A stretch of DNA of 53,493 nucleotides, from positions 1-53,493 of the forward strand of contig DAIDGU010000017.1 in NCBI GenBank assembly GCA_027459785.1, read 5' to 3'. Positions 1 to 8,022 of the stretch are shown piece by piece. The notes below the pieces were generated by a model. It searched no databases. It worked only from the letters and a program-made list of their open reading frames with translations, and had not been told where the DNA came from. This DNA is from Ktedonobacteria bacterium (GTDB lineage: Bacteria; Chloroflexota; Ktedonobacteria; Ktedonobacterales; JACDGC01). Every line of letters starts with the position of its first letter. Within the stretch, counting starts at the first letter, position 1. Both the position numbers and the translations under genes were made by a program.

Positions 1-1
1 G

Positions 2-130
2 TGCCGCGTGGCCTTGACCTATGCGGCCACCTGGATCATTGCCCTCGCGGCCACTGACGCCGGTCGCCCGGATCTCTTGCGTTCGCCTCGCCGGGTTCTT
101 GCCCATTATTGGGAGGGCGATGGGTTATGA
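2..130 (+). CDS. C-terminal end of a gene entering from the left edge (partial)
   Basis: An open frame runs from the window edge to a TGA at 128-130 and gives 42 residues. The start, with an ALTYAATWIIALAA-like run, could be a membrane segment, followed by a basic and aromatic tail ending in HYWEGDGL. Third codon positions are mostly G or C, as in the real genes here. No family could be recognised from so short a piece, and the call rests on codon use and the clean stop before the repeat block at 140. Confidence 0.35.
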   Translation, partial: CRVALTYAATWIIALAATDAGRPDLLRSPRRVLAHYWEGDGL

Positions 131-139
131 AACGCCCTC

Positions 140-187
140 AGGAATGTCTATCCTCCGGCATGGACAGACAGGAATGTCTATCCTCCT
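140..187. repeat. Palindromic GACAGACA/TGTCTGTC-family repeat (two degenerate copies)
   Basis: Two copies of a unit containing GGAATGTCTATCCTCC lie between the incoming gene and the lipoprotein gene. The second copy is preceded by GGACAGACA, so it forms a short inverted repeat. The same family recurs at 11961, 20317 and 29470. Translated, it gives spurious strings such as DRQECLSS or DRNVCPP. Confidence 0.75.
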
Positions 188-199
188 CTGCAATAGAAA

Positions 200-856
200 C
201 TATGACGCGCAAGTGACGGTGGTGGCGTTCACCGTCTTGCCCGGCTTGAAGGAGGCGAGCATATGCTGCCACATGCCGTTATACGCGGTCAGGAAGTTCT
301 GGCCGGTCGGCGTGCCGGAAAGCTGGATGAAGTAGTAGACGCCGCCGTAGATGAACTGCGCTGAGATGCTCGCCTGGCCGGCCATCGTCGGCTGGGAGGG
401 CTGGAGGCCCGGCGGCTGGTTCGCGCCGGAGTTGGTGGCGGGTTGCAGATGCTCGATCTGCCGCGCGGCGATGCCGTTGACCTTGATCGGCGTACCCTGC
501 GAACAGAATTGCTGGACCGAAACCTGTGTTTCATTGACGGACATCGTCACCATGTAGCTGGTTTTGTTGCCGCCTTGAAAGATCGGCGATTCTTGGGTGT
601 TCTGGTTATTGTTGCCCCCGGTTGAAGGCGGCGCGCCTGCCGACGATTGGCCCCCTGATGTCGGTTGCCCCGGCGATGATCCTTGCACCAAGTGCAACTG
701 CGACGGGATCGCAATCGAGTAGCCGAAGGTGGGCGAGACGAACGTGGTATAGCCTGAGCCGTTGCTGGCGGAAGAACCACCACAGCCGGCTAAGATCACC
801 AGGGCCAACGCGGCCAACGCAGCACTCCCGCGCCGCATACAGGATATTTGCATCAT
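200..856 (-). CDS. Secreted lipoprotein of unknown function
   Basis: The 218-residue protein starts with a basic region, a hydrophobic helix and a lipobox LAGC (Cys25), so it is probably exported and lipid-anchored. A Gly/Ser/Asn/Gln-rich linker (about residues 60-95) separates an N-terminal SPTFGYSIAIPSQ-like strand region from a C-terminal domain. The F-x-Y-x-I-x-x-P pattern is common in PsbP-like lipoproteins, but this is only suggestive. I start at 856 because AGAAGGAGCAAC lies just before that ATG; a longer frame to 955 lacks a ribosome site and would bury the signal peptide. It is divergent from the MarR gene. Confidence 0.8.
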   Translation of the reverse strand: MMQISCMRRGSAALAALALVILAGCGGSSASNGSGYTTFVSPTFGYSIAIPSQLHLVQGSSPGQPTSGGQSSAGAPPSTGGNNNQNTQESPIFQGGNKTSYMVTMSVNETQVSVQQFCSQGTPIKVNGIAARQIEHLQPATNSGANQPPGLQPSQPTMAGQASISAQFIYGGVYYFIQLSGTPTGQNFLTAYNGMWQHMLASFKPGKTVNATTVTCAS

Positions 857-955
857 GTTGCTCCTTCTGCTTGTTTCAAGTCCTTGTGTTACCACGTTGC
901 ATAAAACGGACCGAGAGGCCGAGCAAGAGGCAAAAGACGCGCTGGAACGAATCAT

Positions 956-984
956 TTGACATCTTGAAACTATTCTGGTAGAAT
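956..984 (+). promoter_or_regulatory. Consensus promoter of the marR-exporter unit
   Basis: TTGACA (956-961), a 17-bp spacer and TAGAAT (979-984) form a near-perfect sigma-70-type promoter, 27 bases before the likely TTG start of the MarR gene. Confidence 0.75.
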
Positions 985-985
985 A
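971..985. promoter_or_regulatory. Candidate MarR operator over the -10 box
   Basis: TATTCT-GGT-AGAATA is a perfect 6-bp inverted repeat with a 3-base centre. It covers the -10 hexamer of the marR promoter. MarR proteins typically bind short palindromes over their own promoters, so autorepression is a reasonable inference. Confidence 0.5.
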
Positions 986-1010
986 AATCGTACCGATGGA
1001 GGTAAACTAT

Positions 1011-1520
1011 TTGACGATGCAACCTACAGACAAAGAGGACATGATCGCGGCGATCTTCGCGGAGATGCAAAGTTTCCAGCGGGCAAACCATTCGGCGATG
1101 GCGGAATGGGTGCAGCTTGACCTGACGATGGCGCAGGTGAAGACGCTGATGGTGCTGGCAGCGGAGCCGCCGGTGACAGCGAGCCAACTGGCGAACCTAT
1201 TGGGGCTGGGCCGGCCCGCCACGAGCATTCTCATCGACCGGCTGGTACGCGACGGCCTGGTCGGGCGCACGGAAGATCCGGTGGATCGCCGGCGCGTGCT
1301 GGTGGCGCTGACCACGACCGGCAATGATCTGGTGACGCGCCTGCGACAGGGTTCCATCGAACGGATGGAACGGCTGATGCGCCAGATGGAGGCCGCCGAT
1401 CTGGCGGCGCTACGGCAAGGCATGGCCGCGCTGGCAGCCGCCGCCACGCGCGAGGCCGCGGCCAAGGTGGAGCATGCGGCGACGATGCCACAGCCTGCTG
1501 AAAGTATCGCGCAACGCTAG
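1011..1520 (+). CDS. MarR-family transcriptional regulator
   Basis: About 169 residues with the MarR winged-helix layout: helices before LTMAQVKTLMVL, then TASQLANLLGLGRPATSILIDRLVRDGLVGR as the recognition helix region, and the wing DPVDRRRVLVALT. C-terminal dimerisation helices follow. The TTG at 1011 is preferred as start because GGAGG (998-1002) sits 8 bases upstream. The ATG at 996 lies within that ribosome site's region, and the ATG at 1017 is spaced too far. It is followed 57 bases later by a DHA2 exporter, the classic marR-emrB arrangement, so it probably controls efflux in response to an aromatic or lipophilic ligand. Confidence 0.92.
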   Translation: MTMQPTDKEDMIAAIFAEMQSFQRANHSAMAEWVQLDLTMAQVKTLMVLAAEPPVTASQLANLLGLGRPATSILIDRLVRDGLVGRTEDPVDRRRVLVALTTTGNDLVTRLRQGSIERMERLMRQMEAADLAALRQGMAALAAAATREAAAKVEHAATMPQPAESIAQR

Positions 1521-1577
1521 CGCAGCACATAATCGAGCGCATACGCGCATTTCGGACTAGAGGAGTCTTTTGCGATC

Positions 1578-3263
1578 ATGGCACAGACACTTTCCGCCGA
1601 TGCCGCGCCCAGTCAGGCGACATCGCCAGCCGAGATCGTCCCCTTGGAGATCGGACGGCTCATTCCCGTGCTGATCGGCCTGATGTTGGGCATGTTGCTG
1701 GCGGCGCTGGACCAGACGGTGGTCGGCACGGCCATGCCTACCATCGTCCGCGATCTGGGTGGCCAGAACATTTCCTGGGTTTACACATCCTATCTGCTAG
1801 CTTCGACGGTGATGGTGCCGATCTACGGCAAGCTGTCGGACATCTACGGGCGCAAGGTCTTTTTCTTACTCGGCATGGTCATCTTCCTGGCGGGATCGGC
1901 GCTTTCCGGCACCAGCCAGGATATGACGCAACTGATCATCTATCGTGGCATTCAGGGCTTGGGCGCGGGCGCGCTGATGCCCATCGCGCAAGCGATCATC
2001 GGCGACATCTTTCCGCCGGCGGAACGCGGCAAGTGGCAAGGGCTGTTCATCGCGGTCTTCGGGCTGGCGACCATCGTGGGGCCGCTGTTGGGTGGCACCA
2101 TCACCGACAACTGGGGTTGGCGCTGGGTCTTCTATGTGAATATGCCGGTCGGCGCGCTCGCGCTGGTCGTCGCGGCCATCACGCTGCCGGCGGCAGGCCG
2201 GCGCACCAAGCACCGCATCGACTTCCTTGGCTCCGCCGCGCTGGTGGCGTGGTCCGTGCCGCTGTTGCTGGCGCTCTCGCTCGGCGGTTCCCAATACGAT
2301 TGGTCTTCGTGGCAGATCATCACGCTCTTCGCTGTGGCGGCGGTGATGCTGGTCGCCTTCATCGTCATCGAACTGAACGTGCAGGAGCCGATCATCAGCC
2401 CACGCCTCTTCAAGAACAGTATCTTCACTGTCTCGATGATCGCCATGTTCCTGCTGAGCGCGGGCATGTTCGGCGCGATCCTGTATCTGCCGTACTTCGT
2501 GCAGGACGTGCTGGGCAAGTCGGCGACGAATTCGGGCGTGATCCTCACGCCGATGATGCTGGGGTTCATGGTCAGCAGCATCGTGGGCGGCCAACTGCTC
2601 TCGCGCACGGGTAAATATAAGATCATGGCGCTGGTGGGCTTCGCGGTGGCCTCGGTGGGAATGTTCCTGCTCGCTCAGATGACGGTGAGTACATCAGATA
2701 ACGAGCTGTTGCGCAACATGGTCGTCACCGGCCTGGGCATTGGCGTGATGATGAGCCTCTTCACCATCGTCGTGCAGAATGCCTTCTCGATCAAGCAGAT
2801 CGGCGAGGTGACGGGGACGCTGTCGTTCTTCCGCGCGATGGGCAGCACGATTGGCCTGGCGGCGCTCGGCTCCGTGCTGACGAACGCTTTCACCAGCAAT
2901 GTGCAGGCGAACATGCCCTGGCAGTTGACGCCCTATCTCAAGGCCAGCGACGTGGCGAACTTCAGCGGGACGAATGGCGCGGCGGCGCTCAAGATCGAGG
3001 CGGCGCTCGCCCACTTCGGCCTGGCCGCACCACAGTTGGCCCTGCAACTGCAAACGGCGATCAAGACGAGCTTCGCCTCGGCAGTGACGGATGTCTTCCT
3101 GATCGGCACGGGGATGATGATCCTGGCCTTCGTGGCGACGCTTTTCCTGAAGGAGATCCCTTTGCGCAAGACGATGCGCCCGACCGCTGAGGCCGTCGAG
3201 CAAGCCATCGGCGAGAGCGTGGAGGCGCTGCCGGCGGAATATCCGGTGACGGCGATGGAGTAG
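1578..3263 (+). CDS. MFS multidrug exporter, DHA2 (EmrB/QacA) type
   Basis: The 561-residue protein has the size and hydrophobic pattern of 14-helix drug:H+ antiporters. Visible motifs are LDQTVVGTAMPTI in helix 1 (about residues 44-56), GKLSDIYGRKVFF (motif A, about 84-96), RGIQGLGAGALMP (motif B) and GPLLGGTITDNWGWRWVFYVNMPVG split over the motif C/helix 5 region. Asp45 in helix 1 is the residue usual for this family. AGAGGAG precedes the ATG. It is downstream of and probably co-transcribed with the MarR regulator. The substrate cannot be read from the sequence. Confidence 0.93.
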   Translation: MAQTLSADAAPSQATSPAEIVPLEIGRLIPVLIGLMLGMLLAALDQTVVGTAMPTIVRDLGGQNISWVYTSYLLASTVMVPIYGKLSDIYGRKVFFLLGMVIFLAGSALSGTSQDMTQLIIYRGIQGLGAGALMPIAQAIIGDIFPPAERGKWQGLFIAVFGLATIVGPLLGGTITDNWGWRWVFYVNMPVGALALVVAAITLPAAGRRTKHRIDFLGSAALVAWSVPLLLALSLGGSQYDWSSWQIITLFAVAAVMLVAFIVIELNVQEPIISPRLFKNSIFTVSMIAMFLLSAGMFGAILYLPYFVQDVLGKSATNSGVILTPMMLGFMVSSIVGGQLLSRTGKYKIMALVGFAVASVGMFLLAQMTVSTSDNELLRNMVVTGLGIGVMMSLFTIVVQNAFSIKQIGEVTGTLSFFRAMGSTIGLAALGSVLTNAFTSNVQANMPWQLTPYLKASDVANFSGTNGAAALKIEAALAHFGLAAPQLALQLQTAIKTSFASAVTDVFLIGTGMMILAFVATLFLKEIPLRKTMRPTAEAVEQAIGESVEALPAEYPVTAME

Positions 3264-3345
3264 CACTCTCACGCCCAAAGCATGCGCAAGGATGCGCCCG
3301 CCAGCCGGTGAGGTAAGGCGCGACGGTTCGCGGCACATTGCAAAG

Positions 3346-3366
3346 TTTGACAACAACACACTCATA
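3346..3366. promoter_or_regulatory. HAIR-like HspR operator of the dnaK operon
   Basis: TTTGACA-N7-ACTCATA matches the HAIR layout CTTGAGT-N7-ACTCAAG in spacing. It keeps TTGA in the left half and ACTCA in the right half. The site overlaps the -35 box and spacer of the dnaK promoter, and an hspR gene closes the same operon. Direct binding is inferred. Confidence 0.6.
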
Positions 3367-3375
3367 TCTTATACT
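3347..3375 (+). promoter_or_regulatory. Promoter of dnaK-grpE-dnaJ-hspR
   Basis: TTGACA (3347-3352), 17 bases and TATACT (3370-3375) form a near-consensus vegetative promoter. It lies 129 bases before the dnaK start and is overlapped by the HAIR-like site. Confidence 0.75.
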
Positions 3376-3504
3376 ATCTATAAGCGCAGTAAACAACGCG
3401 ATCGGGCATGAGATATGCCGCATATGGCATAGATCGCGCCGCCAGATATGATCGTGACACACCACACAGCGCGGTTGCAATGGTCCACAGAGGAATTGAC
3501 AAGC

Positions 3505-5322
3505 ATGGCACGCAGCAAACCACGCGGCGGTCGAGTGATCGGCATCGACCTGGGGACAACCAATTCCGCCGTGGCCGTCATGGAGGGCGACCATCCTGTG
3601 ATCATCCCCAATAGCGAGGGTGGGCGCGTCACGCCATCGGTCGTCGCCTTCACCGCGAAGGGCGAGCGCCTCGTCGGCGTCCTCGCGCGGCGTCAGGCCA
3701 TCCTGAATCCCACGCGCACCGTCAGCAGCATCAAACGCCAGATGGGGACAGCGGACGTGATCGCCATCGACGGCCACGCCTATACGCCGCCGGAGATCGC
3801 CGCGATGATCCTCGCCAAGCTCAAGCGCGACGCCGAAAGCTATCTGGGCGAGCCGGTCACGCGCGCCGTCATCACCGTGCCAGCCCATTTCAACGATGCC
3901 CAGCGCCAGGCGACCAAGGACGCCGGCCAACTCGCCGGCCTGGAAGTGTTGCGCATCATCAATGAGCCGACCGCCGCCGCGCTCGCCTATGGGCTGGATA
4001 AAGCGCCGCGCGAGACGATATTGGTATGGGATCTCGGCGGTGGCACCTTCGACGTATCCGTGTTGGACGCCAGCGATGGCATCTTCGCGGTGCGCGCCAC
4101 CAGCGGCGACACCTTCCTGGGCGGCGACGACTATGATCGCGCCCTGGTGAACTGGCTGGCCGACGGTTTCGCGGCGGAACATGGCGTGGATCTGCGCCAG
4201 GAGCCGCAAGCGTATCAACGTCTGCTGGACGCCGCCGAGCGCGCCAAGATCGAGCTATCATCCCTGACGGAGACAAACGTCAGCCTGCCGTTTATCTATG
4301 CCAACGCCGCCGGCCCGTGCCATCTGGAAGCCGCCATCACGCGCGCCGCATTCGAGGCGCTGACGCAATCGTTGACCGACCGCCTGCCGCAACCGTTCCA
4401 TGCCGCGCTGCGTGATGCGCGCCTGAACCAAGCCGACTTACAGCAAGTGATCCTCGTCGGCGGGGCCACGCGCATGCCGGCGGTCGCGCAGCTCGTCCGC
4501 GCGCTCAGCGGGCTGGTGCCGAACCAGGGGGTGAACCCCGACGAGGTCGTGGCGCTCGGCGCGGCGATTCAGGGCGGCGTGTTGGCCGGCCAAGTGCGCG
4601 ACGTGCTGCTGCTGGATGTGACGCCGCTCTCGCTGGGCGTGGAAACGGTCGGCGATCACGTGCAACAGATCATCACGCGCAATACGCCGCTGCCCATCGC
4701 CGCGACGGAAGGTTTCACCACCAGCCACGACAACCAGCAAGATGTCGAGATCCATGTCGTGCAGGGCGAAGCGGACCAGGCCAGCGCCAACTTCAGTCTG
4801 GGGCGCTTCCGGCTGGACGGCATCCCGCCCGCGCCGCGCGGCGTGCCGCGCATCTCCGTCACGTTCGACATCGACGTGAACGGGCTGGTGACGGTCGCCG
4901 CCACCGACGAGGGGACGGGCCGTTCGCAGCACATCACCATCGTCACGCGCGGCGTCGTCCATCCGCCGGAACCGCTGACCGATTCCGTGGAGACGCGGGC
5001 CATCGCCAGCGTGCCGACCGATGTGCTGCTGGAGGTCGATGACCAGGGGCGTCCCATCGTGGATGCCGCCGCCGTGCCGCCCGCGACGTTGCTGCTGATG
5101 CAGCGCGCCGATCTGTTGCTGTCCCAGGCGGACTGGGTGCTGGCCCATGCGCGGCCACCGCTCACGAGCATCGAGCGCGCCGCGCTGACCAGCATCACCG
5201 CGCGCCTGCGCGCGGCACGGCGCATCGTCCCCAGCCAGGCTGCCGTGCTGGCCGCCGCCTGTGACGATCTCGATCAGTTGCGCCAACAGTTGCCACAATG
5301 GCACAGCCAGGCATCCGGCTAA
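3505..5322 (+). CDS. dnaK: Chaperone DnaK (Hsp70)
   Basis: About 605 residues. The ATPase domain has the phosphate-1 loop [17 protein letters not shown] near residue 12, [15 protein letters not shown], and the adenosine motif [13 protein letters not shown]. The substrate-binding domain follows with [13 protein letters not shown] and the beta-sandwich NTPLP...[11 protein letters not shown]. The helical lid is short and divergent, and there is no acidic EEVD/EDAEFEE-like tail. I start at 3505 because AGAGGA lies 10 bases upstream; the frame is open to 3448 but adds a non-conserved leader. It is first gene of the heat-shock operon, working with GrpE and DnaJ in ATP-driven folding in the cytoplasm. 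Confidence 0.96.
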   Translation: MARSKPRGGRVIGIDLGTTNSAVAVMEGDHPVIIPNSEGGRVTPSVVAFTAKGERLVGVLARRQAILNPTRTVSSIKRQMGTADVIAIDGHAYTPPEIAAMILAKLKRDAESYLGEPVTRAVITVPAHFNDAQRQATKDAGQLAGLEVLRIINEPTAAALAYGLDKAPRETILVWDLGGGTFDVSVLDASDGIFAVRATSGDTFLGGDDYDRALVNWLADGFAAEHGVDLRQEPQAYQRLLDAAERAKIELSSLTETNVSLPFIYANAAGPCHLEAAITRAAFEALTQSLTDRLPQPFHAALRDARLNQADLQQVILVGGATRMPAVAQLVRALSGLVPNQGVNPDEVVALGAAIQGGVLAGQVRDVLLLDVTPLSLGVETVGDHVQQIITRNTPLPIAATEGFTTSHDNQQDVEIHVVQGEADQASANFSLGRFRLDGIPPAPRGVPRISVTFDIDVNGLVTVAATDEGTGRSQHITIVTRGVVHPPEPLTDSVETRAIASVPTDVLLEVDDQGRPIVDAAAVPPATLLLMQRADLLLSQADWVLAHARPPLTSIERAALTSITARLRAARRIVPSQAAVLAAACDDLDQLRQQLPQWHSQASG

Positions 5323-5352
5323 CCTTGCCACACTCAGAGAGGAACCCGACTG

Positions 5353-5886
5353 ATGAGCGATCCCCAAGATACCCAACCGACCGAAACCGCATCCGAAGGA
5401 GCTAACGGAACCGCCATGAATAAAGAACTGGAAGCCGCCCGCGCCGAAGCCGCCGATTTGAAGGATAAGTACCTCCGGCTGCGCGCCGAGATGGATAATT
5501 TCCGCAAGTTGCAGGAACGCCGCGCTCAAGATCGTATCAAGCAGGAAAAAAAGGGGTTGCTGCTGCACGTGATCGAAGCCATTGACGATCTGGAACGTGC
5601 GCTGGCGCACCAAGACGTGCTGGACCGCGACACACTGCTGGGATCGCTGAAGCACCTGCACAGCCAGCTCAATGCGATGTTGCAGCGCGAGGGCGTGGTC
5701 AAACTCACCAGCCAGGGCGAGACGTTCGATCCGCACCTGCACGAGGCCGTCGAGCGCGTCGATTCGTCCGGCAAGCCCGAAGGCGAGATCGTGCAGGAGA
5801 TGCAGAAGGGTTATCTGTATGGCGACGAGTTGCTGCGCCCGGCCCGCGTGCATGTCAGTTCAGGAGAGGATGCGCCGCAGCAATAA
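5353..5886 (+). CDS. grpE: Nucleotide exchange factor GrpE
   Basis: The 177-residue protein has an acidic N-terminus, a long coiled coil (about residues 22-80, with RAEMDNFRKLQERR) and the C-terminal beta-domain signature GETFDPHLHEAVERV, ending in ...LLRPARVHVS. This is the usual GrpE plan and length. It releases ADP from DnaK. It begins 30 bases after dnaK behind AGAGAGGA and is clearly in the same operon. Confidence 0.96.
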   Translation: MSDPQDTQPTETASEGANGTAMNKELEAARAEAADLKDKYLRLRAEMDNFRKLQERRAQDRIKQEKKGLLLHVIEAIDDLERALAHQDVLDRDTLLGSLKHLHSQLNAMLQREGVVKLTSQGETFDPHLHEAVERVDSSGKPEGEIVQEMQKGYLYGDELLRPARVHVSSGEDAPQQ

Positions 5887-5936
5887 AGCATCTGCGGCGC
5901 GGGGGAGCCGGTCCACGGTTCCCCAGGTAAACGACA

Positions 5937-6977
5937 GTGGATTACAAAGATTACTATAAAGTTCTCGGTGTGGAGCGTACCGCCAGCCAGGACGACATCA
6001 AGAAAGCGTTCCGCAAGTTGGCGCGCAAGCACCACCCGGACGTGAATCCTGGCAACAAAGAGGCCGAAAAACGCTTCAAAGAGATCAACGAAGCCTACGA
6101 AGTGCTATCGGACCCCGACAAGCGCCAGAAATATGACACGCTTGGTCCCAACTGGCAAGAGCAATTCGGCTTCCAGGGGAACCCCACCCCACGCACGCGC
6201 ACGTATACCGGCGGTGGCGCGGGTGGGCGCGGCGGCACGCCTTTCGACTTCGACACGGACCCCACTGGCTTCTCGGACTTCTTCGAGACGCTCTTTGGTA
6301 ATATGCGCACCAGCAGTGGCACGGGAACCAGCACGCGCAGCCGCACCCAGAACGACCTGCGCCGGCGCGCGGGCGACAACCTGGAACAGCCGGTGGAGAT
6401 CTCGCTCAAAGAAGCCTATGAGGGGGCCAAGCGCGTCTTCACCGTGCAGGTGCCGAGCGAATGCCCGACGTGTCGCGGCACGGGCGAGGTGCGCGGCGGC
6501 ATCTGCCCCACCTGCCAGGGCCAGGGCCAGGTGATGAACACCGAACGCATCGAGGTCGCCATCCCCAAAGGCGCGGACAACGGCACGCGCGTGCGCGTCG
6601 CTGGCAAAGGCCAGCCCGGCATCGGCGGCGGCCCGCGTGGCGACCTGTACCTGATCGTCAACGTCAAGCCCGATCCGCAGTTCGAGCGCAAGAAAGACGA
6701 CATCTACGTGGATGTGCCGGTCGAATTGACGGCGGCGCTGCTGGGCGGCGAGGCACAGGTGCCACAGCTCAACGGGCGCAACCTGCTCTTGACCATCCCG
6801 GCGGAAACGCAGAACGGGCAGATCTTCCGCCTGGCGGGCAAGGGCATGCCCCGCCTGCGTGGCACCGGCCAGGGCGATCTCTTCGCCCGTGTGCGCGTGA
6901 TCCTGCCCAGCCACCTGACGGAGGGCGAGCGCAAGCTTTTCGCCGAATTCAGGAAAGGCCGCGAGGCGCGCGGGTAA
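5937..6977 (+). CDS. dnaJ: Co-chaperone DnaJ (Hsp40) with a single zinc centre
   Basis: The 346-residue protein starts with GTG. It has a J domain (residues 1-70) with the HPD motif at 33-35, a Gly/Phe-rich region (about 80-125), a reduced Cys-rich domain and the two beta-barrel peptide-binding domains. Only two CxxCxGxG motifs are present (CPTCRGTG and CPTCQGQG, about residues 176-197). Canonical DnaJ has four and binds two zinc ions, so this one can form one zinc site at most. It stimulates DnaK ATPase and delivers substrates. It is third in the operon, 50 bases after grpE. Confidence 0.94.
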   Translation: MDYKDYYKVLGVERTASQDDIKKAFRKLARKHHPDVNPGNKEAEKRFKEINEAYEVLSDPDKRQKYDTLGPNWQEQFGFQGNPTPRTRTYTGGGAGGRGGTPFDFDTDPTGFSDFFETLFGNMRTSSGTGTSTRSRTQNDLRRRAGDNLEQPVEISLKEAYEGAKRVFTVQVPSECPTCRGTGEVRGGICPTCQGQGQVMNTERIEVAIPKGADNGTRVRVAGKGQPGIGGGPRGDLYLIVNVKPDPQFERKKDDIYVDVPVELTAALLGGEAQVPQLNGRNLLLTIPAETQNGQIFRLAGKGMPRLRGTGQGDLFARVRVILPSHLTEGERKLFAEFRKGREARG

Positions 6978-6983
6978 TGGCGT

Positions 6984-7382
6984 ATGTACGAGGAAACCGA
7001 ACACCTCGCCATCAGCATCGAAGGGCGCGGCGATGGCGAGTATACCATCAGCATCGCGGCGGCCAAGGCCGAGGTCCACGAGCAGACCTTGCGCCATTAT
7101 GAGCGCCTGGGCCTGGTGACGCCAGCGCGCAAGGGCAATAGCAAGCACTCGCCGCGCCTCTATTCCGACCGCGACATCCAGCGCGTCCTCTACATCCGCC
7201 GCCTGATGCGCGACCTGGGCGTGAACCTGGCCGGCGTCGAGGCGATCCTGCGCCTGCACGACCACATCGAACGCCTGCAACAGGAACGCGAGGCCGAGGT
7301 TGCCGCCCTGCGCACCGCCCACGAGCAGGATCTGCGCCGCCTGAAGCAAATCATCAGCCGCCTGCAAGGCGCGGGCGGCTGA
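6984..7382 (+). CDS. hspR: MerR-family heat-shock repressor HspR
   Basis: 132 residues. The MerR-type winged helix reads YTISIAAAKAEVHEQTLRHYERLGLVTPAR, then RLYSDRDIQRVLYIRRLMRDLGVNLAGVEAILRL, which matches the HspR pattern of repressors of dnaK operons in actinobacteria. A C-terminal coiled coil (about residues 90-128) replaces the effector domain of other MerR proteins. It starts six bases after dnaJ. With the HAIR-like site at 3346, it should repress the operon when free DnaK is available, as shown for Streptomyces HspR; the mechanism here is inferred. Confidence 0.92.
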   Translation: MYEETEHLAISIEGRGDGEYTISIAAAKAEVHEQTLRHYERLGLVTPARKGNSKHSPRLYSDRDIQRVLYIRRLMRDLGVNLAGVEAILRLHDHIERLQQEREAEVAALRTAHEQDLRRLKQIISRLQGAGG

Positions 7383-7487
7383 AACCGCGACGAAGGTTGC
7401 ATGGGGACGGAGGGGGGGGGACGAGCGGGCCAGGAGGCGATGCGTTGGGATGGGCGGTTGCCAGCGTGCCTAAACGTCTGACGGTGC

Positions 7488-7637
7488 CGTTGTAGGGGCG
7501 TACCCTTGTGGTCGCCCAGGTCCTGAGGCTGGTCGCCCTGCCCCCTCCACATGGTCGCCTTGCCGTCGCGGACTAACTCCAGTCCACGTAGGTGGACTTC
7601 GTGGCGGCACGCCCCTAGGCGCGGTTTCAACCGCCCG
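7488..7637. repeat. Intergenic repeat of the GTACCCTTGTGGTCGCC family
   Basis: This stretch contains TAGGGGCGTACCCTTGTGG, then further GGTCGCC copies, GTCGCGGACT and a GGCGCGGTTTCAACCGCC segment. Pieces of the same text recur at 22521, 39928, 45080-45175 and 49972. The 7383-7743 gap has no gene that I can support. Confidence 0.7.
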
Positions 7638-7743
7638 CCGTCCCCGTCCCCCGACGCATCCACGCCGTTTCCTGTCCCCCCCCGTCCGCCCCATCACCAT
7701 CCCAACCGCCCCTACGTTCCCCGTTGTCCTCTGAATCGCGCAG

Positions 7744-7947
7744 TTACTCGCCGGCGCGCGGCGGCAGCGCGCGTGGTGTGGCGGCGGGTTCGTCGTGCGC
7801 CTCCACGGCGGTCTTCATCGAGTGCTGGAACGATTTCACCGTGTCGCCGATGGCTTTGCCCATCTCCGGCAGGCGCTTCGGCCCAAAGATCAACAGGGCC
7901 AGCACCATAACGATGATCAATTCCGGCAGATGTCCTACGAATGGCAT
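7744..7947 (-). CDS. tatA: Twin-arginine translocase subunit TatA
   Basis: The 67-residue protein has a short N-terminus (MPFVGHLPELI), one transmembrane helix, the FGPKRLPEMGKAIG hinge and amphipathic helix, and a polar tail, exactly the TatA/TatE plan. It multimerises around TatC to move folded proteins across the membrane; no tatC is in the window. AGAGGAA before the ATG at 7947 fixes the start, and the longer open frame to 7992 would put a charged segment before the membrane helix. The nearby sugar-binding protein (14012-15103) carries a Tat-like signal. Confidence 0.93.
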   Translation of the reverse strand: MPFVGHLPELIIVMVLALLIFGPKRLPEMGKAIGDTVKSFQHSMKTAVEAHDEPAATPRALPPRAGE

Positions 7948-8022
7948 GATCAGTTCCTCTCTGGTGTGGGGGCATGCGCGGATCACACGCATGCCGATGG
8001 TGACTAGCGTAGGTGGCTGATG

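Noticed and set aside
3061..4218. 385-codon minus-strand ORF
   Set aside because: Antisense to the exporter end and dnaK; no domain, no ribosome site.
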